Source: Acinetobacter kyonggiensis
GTDB lineage: Bacteria; Pseudomonadota; Gammaproteobacteria; Pseudomonadales; Moraxellaceae
Assembly: GCF_900107285.1 (NCBI RefSeq)
Contig: NZ_FNPK01000012.1
Location: forward strand, 1 to 64,000
DNA length: 64,000 nt
Direction of reading: 5' to 3'
Position 1 is the first letter of the stretch; the number at the start of each line of letters is the position of its first letter. Made by a program: the position numbers and the translations under genes. Under the pieces are notes generated by a model that saw only the letters and a list, made by a program, of their open reading frames with translations, was not told the origin of the DNA and ran no database searches. Of this stretch, positions 1-9,135 are shown piece by piece.

Positions 1-141
1 AGCTGAAAAGAATTGCCCTTTGCGTTGTAGATGTTTGAAACACAAATCATTGACATAATTCCAGACAAAATTCACCTCAGATGCTAATTGGTCTAACACC
101 TTGCAATGTTTGTCTTTTATGCGTAACTTAAGTGTTTTCAT
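1..141 (-). CDS. tnpB: TnpB/OrfB-like protein of IS605 family (N-terminal part)
   Basis: Reading leftward from an ATG at 139-141, the first 47 codons are open and begin MKTLKLRIKDKHCKVLDQLA, followed by VNFVWNYVNDL. This resembles the N-terminus of IS605 OrfB/TnpB proteins, the RNA-guided nucleases related to Cas12. The rest lies outside the window, so the RuvC residues and zinc finger cannot be checked. Its divergent position from tnpA supports the call. Confidence 0.7.
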   Translation of the reverse strand, partial: MKTLKLRIKDKHCKVLDQLASEVNFVWNYVNDLCFKHLQRKGQFFSA

Positions 142-165
142 ACATTACATGTTAATTGGTCTATA

Positions 166-576
166 ATGGAAAATCAACAAATAAGATCAGGTCGGCACTG
201 TGTTTTTAATATGCATGTTCACTTGGTCTTTGTGACGAAATATCGTAAAGATGTTTTTACAAAACCTATGCTTGATGCAATGGAAGGGATGTTTAAAAAA
301 GTATGTTTAGACTTTGAAGCTGAATTGACTGAATTTAATGGTGAGGATGATCATGTTCACTTATTAATTAACTACCCACCAAAAGTTGCTGTTTCAAATT
401 TAGTTAATAGTTTAAAAGGCGTATCGAGTCGGCATTTAAGGAAAGACTTTCCTGAGATCAAGAACAAGTTATGGGGTGGATCACTTTGGTCGCCAAGCTA
501 TTTTGCTTCAAGTTGTGGCGGTGTGCCATTAGAAATCATTAAGCAATACATTGAGCAACAGCAGACACCACATTAG
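166..576 (+). CDS. tnpA: IS200/IS605 Y1 transposase TnpA
   Basis: A 136-residue protein of normal length for IS200-like TnpA, which cuts and joins single-stranded IS ends through a 5'-phosphotyrosine. The HUH motif is visible as DHVHLLI near residues 62-68. The likely catalytic tyrosine is in IIKQYIEQQ near the C-terminus. The N-terminal HLVFVTKYRKDVF is typical of the family. No frameshift or internal stop is present, so it may be active. The ribosome-binding site before the ATG is weak, which is common for this family. Confidence 0.92.
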   Translation: MENQQIRSGRHCVFNMHVHLVFVTKYRKDVFTKPMLDAMEGMFKKVCLDFEAELTEFNGEDDHVHLLINYPPKVAVSNLVNSLKGVSSRHLRKDFPEIKNKLWGGSLWSPSYFASSCGGVPLEIIKQYIEQQQTPH

Positions 577-708
577 AAGCAGAGCCTTATATCATCCCCA
601 TGAATGAGGGTGTTTTACTGCTCATTTGATAAAAAATAGCGAGTCAAAATAAGCATTTTTATGCTCTAAACTGATCTGGTCGCTATTCTTTTATATGCAT
701 TTACTTGG

Positions 709-1410
709 TTATTTACTCGGTTTAGCTAAAATTTCAATCAGTTCGATATCAAAAATTAATGTGCTATTCGGTTCTATCACATCACCAGAGCCAATTTGAC
801 CATAGCCAAGTTGTGCTGGAATGAAGAAACGATATTCAGCGCCTTCTTTCATCAGTTGTAAGCCTTCAGTCCAGCCTTGAATGACTTGGCTGACTTGAAA
901 TTCAGCCGTTTGATTTCGTGCAATTGAACTATCAAAAACAGTGCCATCAATTAAACGACCTTCATAATTCACTTTAACAATAGAATTTGCTTTAGGTGAT
1001 GGACCTGTACCTGGCTTGAGTATTTGGTATTGTAAACCCGATTGAGTGGTTTGAACGCCTTGTTTCTTGGCATTGGCAGCTAAAAATTCAGCACCAATTT
1101 TGGCATTGGCATCTGCTTTCTTTTTTAACTCAATAAGTTGTTTTGCATCACTTTGCTTTTTATGTTGCGTGAGAACGCGTGCCATTTCTTCATCAGTCAG
1201 TGCCGATTTACCGCCTTGAGCTGCTGTTTTTAAACCCAGTATGAATGCATCTAAGTCCAAATCTTTGACCGATTCGGCATTGCTGCGTCCCATTAAATAA
1301 CCAAAGCTGTAGCCGACTTGTTCATTTAAACTGCTGCTGTTGGTCACAGTTTTTGCAAAACCTGTTGTGGTAAACATGCATAAACAAAGCAATGTCATCG
1401 GTGTTTTCAT
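709..1410 (-). CDS. FKBP-type peptidyl-prolyl isomerase, secreted
   Basis: A 233-residue protein with a signal peptide (MKTPMTLLCLCMFTTTGFA), an FKBP N-terminal dimerisation region (about 25-115) and a C-terminal FKBP domain (about 120-228) with VNYEGRLIDGTVFDSS and FDIELIEI. It should catalyse prolyl cis-trans isomerisation and chaperone folding in the periplasm. It is a paralogue of the next gene and lies 48 bp downstream of it in the same direction. In Acinetobacter such FKBP genes mark the wzc side of the K locus. Confidence 0.9.
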   Translation of the reverse strand: MKTPMTLLCLCMFTTTGFAKTVTNSSSLNEQVGYSFGYLMGRSNAESVKDLDLDAFILGLKTAAQGGKSALTDEEMARVLTQHKKQSDAKQLIELKKKADANAKIGAEFLAANAKKQGVQTTQSGLQYQILKPGTGPSPKANSIVKVNYEGRLIDGTVFDSSIARNQTAEFQVSQVIQGWTEGLQLMKEGAEYRFFIPAQLGYGQIGSGDVIEPNSTLIFDIELIEILAKPSK

Positions 1411-1458
1411 ATGCTTATCTCAAGATAAATCAGGAGAGCAAAAGCTCTCCTTCAATTT

Positions 1459-2163
1459 TTATTTTACTTTGATTAGTTCAACATCAAAAATAAGGGTGCT
1501 GTTTGCAGGAATCATGCCCGGAACACCTTGTTCACCATAGCCTAATTGCGAAGGGATATAAAGAGTGGCTTTGCCACCTTCTTTCATCAATTGCAGACCT
1601 TCAGTCCAGCCTGGAATAACTTGATTCAATGGGAACTCAATTGGTTCACCACGCTCAATTGAGCTATCAAATACTTTGCCGTCAACCAGTTGACCTTTGT
1701 AATGCACGGTCACCATAGAGTTTGCAGCAGGTTGTTTGCCTGTGCCTTCGGTGATGATTTTGTACTGTAAGCCAGAAGCCGTCGTTTTTACACCGGGTTT
1801 TTTCGCATTTTCAGTTAAGAAAGAATCACTCGCCGTTTGGACTTTTTGTTCTTGTTGAACTTGCTTTTGCTGCATTTCTTTTTGGAACTGCTCATATGCT
1901 TTTTGCAATTCTTCTTCGTTATAAGCTGGTTTATTTCGGGCATGACCTTCACGTACGCCAGTCACAAAGCTATTAATATCTAATTCAGGAGGTGTTTGAT
2001 GTGCAACTTCATAGCCCAATGCATAACTAATTTTTTCAACAGCAGAAGCATTTTTTGACGCTTTAGATGTCACAGTCGCAGGGTTTTGAGTCGCATAGTA
2101 AACAGGTACAAGTGCAGCACCGCCTAAAAGAACAGCGACAGCGATGGGTAAGGCTTTACTCAT
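1459..2163 (-). CDS. fkpA: FKBP-type peptidyl-prolyl isomerase FkpA
   Basis: A 234-residue paralogue of the adjacent FKBP protein. The start was placed at the ATG at 2163 ([15 protein letters not shown]) rather than 13 codons upstream, because this gives a clean N-terminal hydrophobic segment (residues 5-23). An FKBP_N region is followed by an FKBP catalytic domain with [16 protein letters not shown] and FDVELIKVK. It is probably periplasmic, membrane-anchored or secreted. It is the conserved gene bordering Acinetobacter capsule loci on the wzc side. The C-terminal domains of the two paralogues share long near-identical blocks such as [12 protein letters not shown]. Confidence 0.88.
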   Translation of the reverse strand: MSKALPIAVAVLLGGAALVPVYYATQNPATVTSKASKNASAVEKISYALGYEVAHQTPPELDINSFVTGVREGHARNKPAYNEEELQKAYEQFQKEMQQKQVQQEQKVQTASDSFLTENAKKPGVKTTASGLQYKIITEGTGKQPAANSMVTVHYKGQLVDGKVFDSSIERGEPIEFPLNQVIPGWTEGLQLMKEGGKATLYIPSQLGYGEQGVPGMIPANSTLIFDVELIKVK

Positions 2164-2492
2164 AGGTTTTCCCAAATTCATTTTATATAAAAAAAGTTGC
2201 ATTAATTTTAGCAGACTTTTCTAGCCAACACGTTCCGAGCGATGCGTATTGTGTAGAAATCCAATATATTCTGATTAATCTTATTATTCTATAATTAGCT
2301 GAATAATAAAAACATTTTTAATACATTAAAATAGCAAATTTTTATTCATTTAGATAATCAATTATAAACTTTTGTTTTAAATGTTATTTATCGATCAAAT
2401 TTTTTTTAGCAGTAAATAGGGGCTGCTGAAATGTCAACAGACCCTAAGATTAAAAAAGTCAGCAGATCTCTGACTTTTTTAATTATAAATTT
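2164..2492. other. Intergenic region between wzc and fkpA
   Basis: This 329-bp AT-rich stretch holds no supportable gene. Next to the wzc stop it carries the hairpin terminator listed separately. The remainder presumably contains the leftward promoter of fkpA and its paralogue, but I see no convincing -35/-10 pair. Confidence 0.6.
2452..2480 (-). terminator. Rho-independent terminator after wzc
   Basis: A perfect 11-bp inverted repeat, AAAAAAGTCAG / CTGACTTTTTT, with a 7-nt loop, ends 12 bp downstream of the wzc stop. A/T runs on both sides mean it could work in either direction. It would end the leftward wza-wzb-wzc transcript and insulate fkpA. Confidence 0.85.
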
Positions 2493-4697
2493 TTAATCAT
2501 TATTTTTTGATGCTTTATAGCCATAGGCATAGTTATAGCCGTAACCATAGCCGTAACCATAGCCGTAACCACCAGAGCCGCGTTGAATATCATTTAGAAT
2601 AAAGCCATTGACTTTAACCCCAACTTGTTCAAAACGATTTACAGTCAATTCAAGTTCTTTCATCTGCGATTTTGCATAGCGCGCAATGACAAGATTCACG
2701 CCAGCATATTGCGAAATGATAATCCCATCCGTTACTGCAAGCACAGGCGGTGTATCAATAATAATGTGATCATACATCGGGGAAAGTTGCTCAAACATCG
2801 CAGCAAACTTTGCTGAGCTTAAAAGTTCTGAAGGATTAACCGGACTTTTACCTCGAGTAATGACATCTAAATGAGGGATTTCTGTAGGCTTAATAATGCT
2901 GTCGAGCGTTTGCTGGGTATTTAAATATTCAGCTAAACCAGGGAGGTTGTCATGGTTGAAGTATTTATGTAAATAACCTCGACGCATATCTGCATCAATA
3001 ATCAGTACCCGTTTATTACTTTGTGCCAAAATAGCGGCTAAGTTGGTTGAAATAAAAGATTTACCCACTTCCGGTGCCGGACCTGAAATCATAATGATAT
3101 TATTTTTTGCATTATTTAAAGCAAAATGAATTGCGGTACGCATACTACGTAAGCTTTCAATGGCAATATCATCACCATTTTTAATGGCTAAAATAGGAAT
3201 ACTCTTTTTCTTTTTCAATAATTTGATGCGGCTTTCCTGAGTCGGTGAGCGAGGCACGGTAGCATATACCGGTAAATCCAACTCATTTTCAATTTGATTG
3301 GAATCTTTAATCCCTGAATGCATCATATTACGTAATAAAGCCAATAAGGTTCCAAGGAAACCACCAAGGAAAATGGCAAGGATTAAAATTTGCAATTTTT
3401 TTGGTTTAATAGGTTCAATTGGTAGTACCGCAGTATCCACAATACGCACATTGCCAATTTCACCGGCTTTGGCAATACGCAGTTGTTGGTAAGAGTTTAA
3501 TAGCGCAGTATAGAGCTGAGTTTTTACTTCAACTTCACGGTACAGTTGCAGGTAACGGCGTTGTAAATCAGGAAGTTGTTTTAAGGTATCATTTAACTCG
3601 CCAATTTTTTTATTGATCGCGCCCAGCTGCGCATTCATTTGCTGCATGGCTGGATGTTCATTGGTGTATTTCGCAGCAGCTTCTGCTAATTTTTGTTCAA
3701 TTTCAGCTTTTGATGTTTCAAGCTGAATACTTTGGGTTAAATACAGTTCAGATTCTTTAGTCACATCAACGGTATTATATTGTTGACGGAATTTATTAAA
3801 CTCGCGTTCAGCAACATCCAGTTGTTGTTTTAACTCAGGAAGTTGTTCATCCAGAAATTTTAGCGTTTGTGCTGTTTCGGCAGAACGACGTTCAATATTT
3901 TGCTGGCTATAAGCCACAAGAATCGAGTTGAGAACATTGGTAATGTGTTCTTTGTCTTGACCTTGGTAATTTAAACCTAAAATACCGGTCAATTTACCTT
4001 TTTCAGCCACAGAATAATTCTCTGTAATTGAAAGCATTGCTGCAGGCAAAGACATTTTTTCAATATTATAAGTATTTTTGAGTTGATCTTGCGTATAGAG
4101 GGCAATCTTCCAAGTACCATATTCCGATGTATGCTGGCTTTCTTGGTTGGTTACTGCACTAAAAATGACTTGTTTGGTTTTTGCATCTGTTAATGTGTAT
4201 TTATTGCCATTAAAATTGAGCAGCAGGTTCTTATCTAGATAATAGGTTGGAATGTCAAACTTTCGAACATCAAAAGACTTGGCATCATCTTTAAAAATAA
4301 CGGCGTTTTTATTATATGTGGTTTGATAGTCATGTGGACTGAGTAAACGATTAAAAAAACTATTTTCTGTACCGGAAATTTTTAAATCTAAATTTAGATC
4401 TTTAATGACAGAACCCAGTACTAAGCGTGATTTAAGCAGCTCGATTTCAGTTTGAGCGGGTTGCTTCTGCTCAATCATGCTGGATAGATCACCCAGTAAA
4501 GCTGCCGAGGTGCCTTTACTTTCTTCAACTTGTACCAATGCATCCACTGCATAAGTATCAGGCGTGGTTCTTAAATAGAGTAATGCGCAGACCAAGCTTA
4601 AAATGACGCATAGTGCAATGAGTTTCCATTGCGCAATGAGTGAAAAAAACAGCTCTTTTAAATCAATGGTATCTTCGGTATTGCTATTTTGGCTCAT
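2493..4697 (-). CDS. wzc: Capsule export tyrosine autokinase Wzc
   Basis: A 734-residue inner-membrane polysaccharide co-polymerase and BY-kinase that controls capsule chain length and export together with Wza. An N-terminal Wzz domain follows TM1 (about 30-48). Coiled-coil segments lie at about 275-410 and TM2 at about 436-456. The cytoplasmic kinase has Walker A GPAPEVGKS, Walker A' VLIIDADMRRG and Walker B HIIIDTPPV. The C-terminus is a tyrosine-rich alternating tail (about 708-728) that would be autophosphorylated and then dephosphorylated by Wzb, encoded just upstream. Full length for the family. Confidence 0.97.
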   Translation of the reverse strand: MSQNSNTEDTIDLKELFFSLIAQWKLIALCVILSLVCALLYLRTTPDTYAVDALVQVEESKGTSAALLGDLSSMIEQKQPAQTEIELLKSRLVLGSVIKDLNLDLKISGTENSFFNRLLSPHDYQTTYNKNAVIFKDDAKSFDVRKFDIPTYYLDKNLLLNFNGNKYTLTDAKTKQVIFSAVTNQESQHTSEYGTWKIALYTQDQLKNTYNIEKMSLPAAMLSITENYSVAEKGKLTGILGLNYQGQDKEHITNVLNSILVAYSQQNIERRSAETAQTLKFLDEQLPELKQQLDVAEREFNKFRQQYNTVDVTKESELYLTQSIQLETSKAEIEQKLAEAAAKYTNEHPAMQQMNAQLGAINKKIGELNDTLKQLPDLQRRYLQLYREVEVKTQLYTALLNSYQQLRIAKAGEIGNVRIVDTAVLPIEPIKPKKLQILILAIFLGGFLGTLLALLRNMMHSGIKDSNQIENELDLPVYATVPRSPTQESRIKLLKKKKSIPILAIKNGDDIAIESLRSMRTAIHFALNNAKNNIIMISGPAPEVGKSFISTNLAAILAQSNKRVLIIDADMRRGYLHKYFNHDNLPGLAEYLNTQQTLDSIIKPTEIPHLDVITRGKSPVNPSELLSSAKFAAMFEQLSPMYDHIIIDTPPVLAVTDGIIISQYAGVNLVIARYAKSQMKELELTVNRFEQVGVKVNGFILNDIQRGSGGYGYGYGYGYGYNYAYGYKASKNND

Positions 4698-4715
4698 AAT
4701 CTTGCTATCAAAAAG

Positions 4716-5144
4716 TTAAATATGTTTTTTCCAGTCAGCTATACAATCTTGTATTAACTGACAGGTTTCATCAAAGACCCATTGCTCATGTTGAAAAGGA
4801 TCAGGCACATTTCTACTTTGCCAATACCCTAATCGAAATGTTTTTCCTTTTGCAAAAGGCCAAGTCTGTTCTAAATGCTTTTGCTGATTTTGACTCATGA
4901 CCAAAATCAGATCTGCCTTTTTAATTAAGTCAGCATTGAGTTTTTTAGCAATATGAGGCTGCATATCTATACCTAAACGCTGCATACAGAGTATTGCCTT
5001 TTGATCTGCTGCATGACCGATTAAACCAGAAATACCCGCAGACTCGATGTTCAGCTCTGGATATTCCCGTTTTAAAAAGTATTCAGCCATTGGGCTGCGG
5101 CAAATATTCCCCACACAAACCACAAGAATCTTTTGGATATTCAT
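4716..5144 (-). CDS. wzb: Low-molecular-weight protein tyrosine phosphatase Wzb
   Basis: A 142-residue cytoplasmic phosphatase expected to dephosphorylate the Wzc tyrosine tail, cycling Wzc between states during capsule export. The P-loop is VCVGNICRSP (residues 9-18), with the nucleophilic Cys and Arg of the CX5R(S/T) signature. The general acid Asp is in VPDPF near residues 113-117. It lies between wza (1 bp gap) and wzc (18 bp gap), so the three are surely cotranscribed. Confidence 0.96.
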   Translation of the reverse strand: MNIQKILVVCVGNICRSPMAEYFLKREYPELNIESAGISGLIGHAADQKAILCMQRLGIDMQPHIAKKLNADLIKKADLILVMSQNQQKHLEQTWPFAKGKTFRLGYWQSRNVPDPFQHEQWVFDETCQLIQDCIADWKKHI

Positions 5145-5145
5145 A

Positions 5146-6249
5146 TTAATTGCCTAAATTGTTGGCAGTATTAACAAGACTAGAAAAAGGAACAACTTGA
5201 TTAATCACACGTTGCCAGCGTGCAAGGCCTGAAGCATCGACATAGACAATATCATTACTGTGCATTTTAAATTGATTGGCCAAGCCAAAGTCAGCAATGC
5301 TGGTTAAATCCAAATGATAAACTTCAGTACTTGCGTCATTTCGGTTGCTGCGCACTACATAAATTTTACTACGACTGGCAGACAGTGGATTTAAACCTAA
5401 ACTTTCACCGAGAACATCGCTTAGACTCATCCCTTGATCACGCATGGGTAGGGATTGATTCTTACCAGACTCACCCATAACATAAATTTTTTGATTTTCT
5501 CTCGCATTGATATAAAGTGTATCATTGGGTTGAATCAGTAGGTTATGTAAAGAATAGCCTGATTTTTCCAATTCAACGCTGTTGAGTGCGTAAGTACGAC
5601 CTTGGCGAACTAGCGTCATTGAAGCATGGTCACCCAATTGAGGATTCACACCACCCGCTAAACCTAAAGCCGTATAAACGCTGACTGGTTGATCGCTTAA
5701 GTAGAATTGCCCACCTTTCATGACATTGCCCTGCACTGAAAAGCGTTGTCCCTGATAGGAGAGTACCCGTGCAATCACATCGGGGGTTTTTAAATAACGA
5801 GAAAGTTGGCTACGTAATTCTTGGTTGATTTGTGTTAATGATTTTCCCGCAGCCTTATAACGACCAATCATGGGAAATTGAATATAGCCATTTTGATCAA
5901 TTTGATAGCCATTGGCTTGTATAGATTGTTCATTATTAATTGTTGTGGTAGGTGGCGTAATATCAGGATAAGCCCAAAGATAAATAGAGAGAATATCACC
6001 CGCACTTAATTTATAATTTTTATGTGGCGAGCTAAATAAATGAGCATAATCTTGTTGAATGTTGACTTGTGCAGGTTGTAGAGCCGGAAGTGATTCTTGA
6101 GTGAGTTTAAGCACATTAACCGGAGTACCAAGTTCGGTCTGATAAACACCTTCACTTGGCAAATCAAATGTTTGTAGCCCCGATGTAATCGCACATCCTG
6201 TTGTACCTGCAGCTAGCGCGCAGAGTAAAAAAAATTGGTAATATCTCAC
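5146..6249 (-). CDS. wza: Outer-membrane polysaccharide export lipoprotein Wza
   Basis: A 367-residue protein. A signal peptide ends at a lipobox-like TTGC (Cys about 19), then come a polysaccharide biosynthesis/export domain (about 75-165, including YKLSAGDILSIYLW) and SLBB-type repeats (about 170-330). It forms the octameric outer-membrane pore for capsule and contacts periplasmic Wzc. It is the first gene of the leftward wza-wzb-wzc operon. The wide AT-rich region to its right carries divergent transcription with gna. Confidence 0.96.
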   Translation of the reverse strand: MRYYQFFLLCALAAGTTGCAITSGLQTFDLPSEGVYQTELGTPVNVLKLTQESLPALQPAQVNIQQDYAHLFSSPHKNYKLSAGDILSIYLWAYPDITPPTTTINNEQSIQANGYQIDQNGYIQFPMIGRYKAAGKSLTQINQELRSQLSRYLKTPDVIARVLSYQGQRFSVQGNVMKGGQFYLSDQPVSVYTALGLAGGVNPQLGDHASMTLVRQGRTYALNSVELEKSGYSLHNLLIQPNDTLYINARENQKIYVMGESGKNQSLPMRDQGMSLSDVLGESLGLNPLSASRSKIYVVRSNRNDASTEVYHLDLTSIADFGLANQFKMHSNDIVYVDASGLARWQRVINQVVPFSSLVNTANNLGN

Positions 6250-6804
6250 TCGAAATCCCGTTTATAAAAATAATCTGATTTTAAAAATAGTCGGCATTTT
6301 ACCCTGTAATACGTAAAATATTAATAATAAATTGTAATTGTTATTTTATACCAAGATCATCGCTGGGGTATAGCTTTTCTTCATGAGTTTGATGTGGGTA
6401 GGTGATTTTGATGTTCAAAACAGGTTTTTATGGGCCAAATGAGATCTAGTTCTCTGTATTTTAACTAAAAGTACGACTTCGAATAGAATGTTTAAAATAG
6501 ATGAAAATAAAATTTATTAATCGTTCAATTCTATTCTGTTTGATATTTAGTTTAAGATTAATAATGTTAAAATTAAATATAATTAATATTGTAATTGTTT
6601 ATTAATTTTTTTATGAATTTAATGTTTAATTATATTGTATGCCTTGTTGTTTTTATAATTTAATGCTTTATTTTTATATAATTAATACAAAATTTTAAAA
6701 TGTTTTTCTTTTGAATAAGTATAAATATATTTTTTCTGCTATATTATAACTCGGCGTTAAGCCTACTGATTTATAGACATAAATAAACAAGATAAGGCTG
6801 TAAC
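6250..6804. promoter_or_regulatory. Divergent control region between wza and gna
   Basis: A 555-bp, very AT-rich region with no gene. It must contain the leftward wza promoter and the rightward gna promoter. A -10-like TATATTATAAC at 6740-6750 lies 55 bp before gna, but no well-spaced -35 is evident, so the exact promoter is unresolved. A short GTTAAGCC at 6756-6763 matches part of the enterobacterial JUMPstart element, but the essential ops core is absent. Confidence 0.55.
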
Positions 6805-8082
6805 ATGTTACAACTCGCGGAACTAAAAATTGCAATTATTGGATTGGGTTATGTCGGACTTCCTTTAGCGGTAGAGTTCGGTAAAAAAGTACCCGTGGTT
6901 GGTTTTGATATTCATCAAAAACGGATTGATGAACTCAAAAGTGGACAGGATCATACCTTAGAAGTATCAAAAGAAGAATTGGCTCAAGCCAGTCAACTGA
7001 GCTATTCAGCAAATTTAGAAGATTTAAAAAATTGTAATTTCTTTATTGTGACTGTTCCGACGCCTATTGATGAGTTCAAACAACCCGATTTATCACCTTT
7101 AGTCAAAGCATCAAACAGTATTGGTCAGGTACTTAAAGCGGGTGACGTCGTCGTTTATGAATCAACGGTATATCCTGGGGCAACTGAAGAAACTTGCATC
7201 CCTGTATTGGAAAAAGTTTCAGGATTAAGATTTAATCAAGACTTCTTTGCAGGTTATAGCCCTGAGCGCATTAATCCGGGTGACAAATTACATCGCGTTA
7301 CCAATATTTTAAAAATCACCTCAGGCTCTACCCCTGAAGTCGCTGATTTTGTCGATCAAGTATATAACTTGGTCATTGAAGCTGGCACACATAAAGCGTC
7401 TAGCATTAAAGTGGCAGAAGCGGCAAAAGTGATTGAAAACACGCAGCGTGATGTCAATATTGCCTTAATTAATGAGCTGGCGATTATTTTCAATAAAATG
7501 GGTATTGATACCGAAGCGGTATTGCAAGCAGCAGGGACGAAATGGAATTTCTTACCTTTCCGTCCGGGGCTTGTCGGTGGGCATTGTATTGGTGTTGACC
7601 CGTATTATTTAACCCATAAAGCACAGTCAATTGGTTATCATCCAGAAATTATTTTAGCCGGACGTCGCCTAAATGATTCAATGGGTGCTTATGTGGTCAC
7701 TCAGCTTGTCAAAGCAATGATTCAGAAAAAGATTCAGGTTCAGGGTGCGAAAGTATTGGTCCTTGGTTTGAGCTTTAAAGAAAACTGTCCTGATATTCGT
7801 AATACTAAAATTATTGATATTGTGAATGAGTTGAATGAATACCATATGGATGTCGATGTTTATGATCCTTGGGTAGACACTGAAGAAGCGGTGCATGAAT
7901 ATGCGATTACACCAGTACAAGCAGTTAATCAAGATACTTATGATGCTGTCATTTTAGCGGTTGCACATGAGCAATTTAAAGTCATGGGGGCAACAGAGAT
8001 TCGCGCTTTAGGGAAAAAAGCCCATGTTTTATATGACTTAAAATATGTGCTTGATCAATCTGAATCTGACATTCGTCTTTAA
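6805..8082 (+). CDS. gna: UDP-N-acetylhexosamine 6-dehydrogenase Gna
   Basis: A 425-residue enzyme of the UDP-glucose/GDP-mannose dehydrogenase family, closest in type to TviB/WbpA-like UDP-GlcNAc(GalNAc) dehydrogenases. The Rossmann motif is IGLGYVGLP (12-20). [13 protein letters not shown] follows, and the catalytic Cys is in [15 protein letters not shown]. It should oxidise C6 twice with NAD+. Together with the epimerase that follows it would yield UDP-GalNAcA. It is the first rightward K-locus gene, in its usual Acinetobacter position. Confidence 0.92.
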   Translation: MLQLAELKIAIIGLGYVGLPLAVEFGKKVPVVGFDIHQKRIDELKSGQDHTLEVSKEELAQASQLSYSANLEDLKNCNFFIVTVPTPIDEFKQPDLSPLVKASNSIGQVLKAGDVVVYESTVYPGATEETCIPVLEKVSGLRFNQDFFAGYSPERINPGDKLHRVTNILKITSGSTPEVADFVDQVYNLVIEAGTHKASSIKVAEAAKVIENTQRDVNIALINELAIIFNKMGIDTEAVLQAAGTKWNFLPFRPGLVGGHCIGVDPYYLTHKAQSIGYHPEIILAGRRLNDSMGAYVVTQLVKAMIQKKIQVQGAKVLVLGLSFKENCPDIRNTKIIDIVNELNEYHMDVDVYDPWVDTEEAVHEYAITPVQAVNQDTYDAVILAVAHEQFKVMGATEIRALGKKAHVLYDLKYVLDQSESDIRL

Positions 8083-8109
8083 TCACGAACTTTGTAAGGA
8101 ATACATAAC

Positions 8110-9129
8110 ATGAGCCAATATCAAACCGTTTGCACACAATTAAAACAAGCACCTAAAATGTGGTTGGTCACGGGTGTGGCTGGTTTTATTGGCTCAAATT
8201 TATTAGAAACCTTGTTAAAGCTTGATCAAAAAGTCGTAGGTTTAGATAACTTTGCCACAGGGCACCAATATAATCTGGATGAAGTTCAAAATTTGGTGAG
8301 TCCTGCGCAATGGAGTAATTTTTCTTTTATTGAAGGCGACATTCGTCATTTTGAAGATTGTCAAAAAGCCTGTATGGATGTGGACTATGTATTACATCAA
8401 GCAGCTTTAGGCTCTGTACCGCGTTCAATTGTCGATCCCATTACCACCAATGCAACCAATATTACGGGCTTTTTAAACATGTTGACTGCGGCACGCGATG
8501 CTAAGGTTTCAAGTTTTACTTATGCGGCCAGTAGTTCAACCTATGGCGATCATCCTGCTTTACCGAAAGTTGAGGAAAATATTGGTAATCCATTGTCACC
8601 CTATGCAGTAACCAAGTATGTCAATGAACTCTATGCAGATGTTTTTGCTCGTACATATGCTTTTAAAACCATTGGTTTGCGTTATTTTAATGTCTTTGGA
8701 AAGCGACAAGATCCGAATGGTGCCTATGCTGCGGTGATTCCCAAATGGACAGCTGCAATGATTGCCGGTGATGAGGTATTTATTAATGGTGATGGTGAAA
8801 CGAGTCGTGATTTTTGTTTCATTGAGAACACGGTTCAAGCCAATATTTTAGCAGCAATTGCAAATGATGAAGCAAAAAATCAAGTTTATAATGTTGCTGT
8901 AGGTGACCGTACGACTTTAAATGATTTATTTAATGCACTTCAGGCAGCATTGCATGAAAATGGGGTCACTTATAATAAAAAACCAGTTTATCGTGAATTC
9001 CGTGCCGGTGATGTTCGACATTCACAAGCAAGTATTGCTAAAATTGAACAATTTTTAGACTATGAACCAGAATTTAATATCAATCAAGGGATTAATATTG
9101 CGATGCCTTGGTACATTAAATTTGTCTAA
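8110..9129 (+). CDS. gne2: UDP-GlcNAc(A) C4-epimerase
   Basis: A 339-residue extended SDR enzyme of the WbpP/TviC type. The NAD-binding motif is [10 protein letters not shown] (about 20-29), the catalytic Ser is in ASSSTYGD, and YxxxK is in [11 protein letters not shown]. It should interconvert gluco and galacto forms of UDP-HexNAc or its uronic acid. It lies 27 bp after gna, and this pairing is the standard Acinetobacter route to UDP-GalNAcA. It is distinct from the gne1/galE-like gene at the other end of the locus. Confidence 0.88.
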   Translation: MSQYQTVCTQLKQAPKMWLVTGVAGFIGSNLLETLLKLDQKVVGLDNFATGHQYNLDEVQNLVSPAQWSNFSFIEGDIRHFEDCQKACMDVDYVLHQAALGSVPRSIVDPITTNATNITGFLNMLTAARDAKVSSFTYAASSSTYGDHPALPKVEENIGNPLSPYAVTKYVNELYADVFARTYAFKTIGLRYFNVFGKRQDPNGAYAAVIPKWTAAMIAGDEVFINGDGETSRDFCFIENTVQANILAAIANDEAKNQVYNVAVGDRTTLNDLFNALQAALHENGVTYNKKPVYREFRAGDVRHSQASIAKIEQFLDYEPEFNINQGINIAMPWYIKFV

Positions 9130-9135
9130 TTAAAA

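Larger units (their letters stand above)
1..620. mobile_element. IS200/IS605-family element, partial
   Basis: One end of an IS605-type insertion sequence. A Y1 tyrosine transposase gene reads rightward, and the start of a TnpB-like gene reads leftward off the window; the two start codons are 24 bp apart. Downstream of tnpA lies an imperfect hairpin (about 594-616, CCCCAT...GAGGG), as expected for the subterminal structures this family recognises as single-stranded DNA. The right boundary near 620 is an estimate. The element sits beside the FKBP gene that flanks the capsule locus. Confidence 0.75.

Noticed and set aside
6750..6770. JUMPstart/ops-like GTTAAGCC upstream of gna
   Set aside because: Only 8 bases match, and the ops core GGCGGTAG needed for RfaH is absent; chance in a non-enterobacterial genome is likely.
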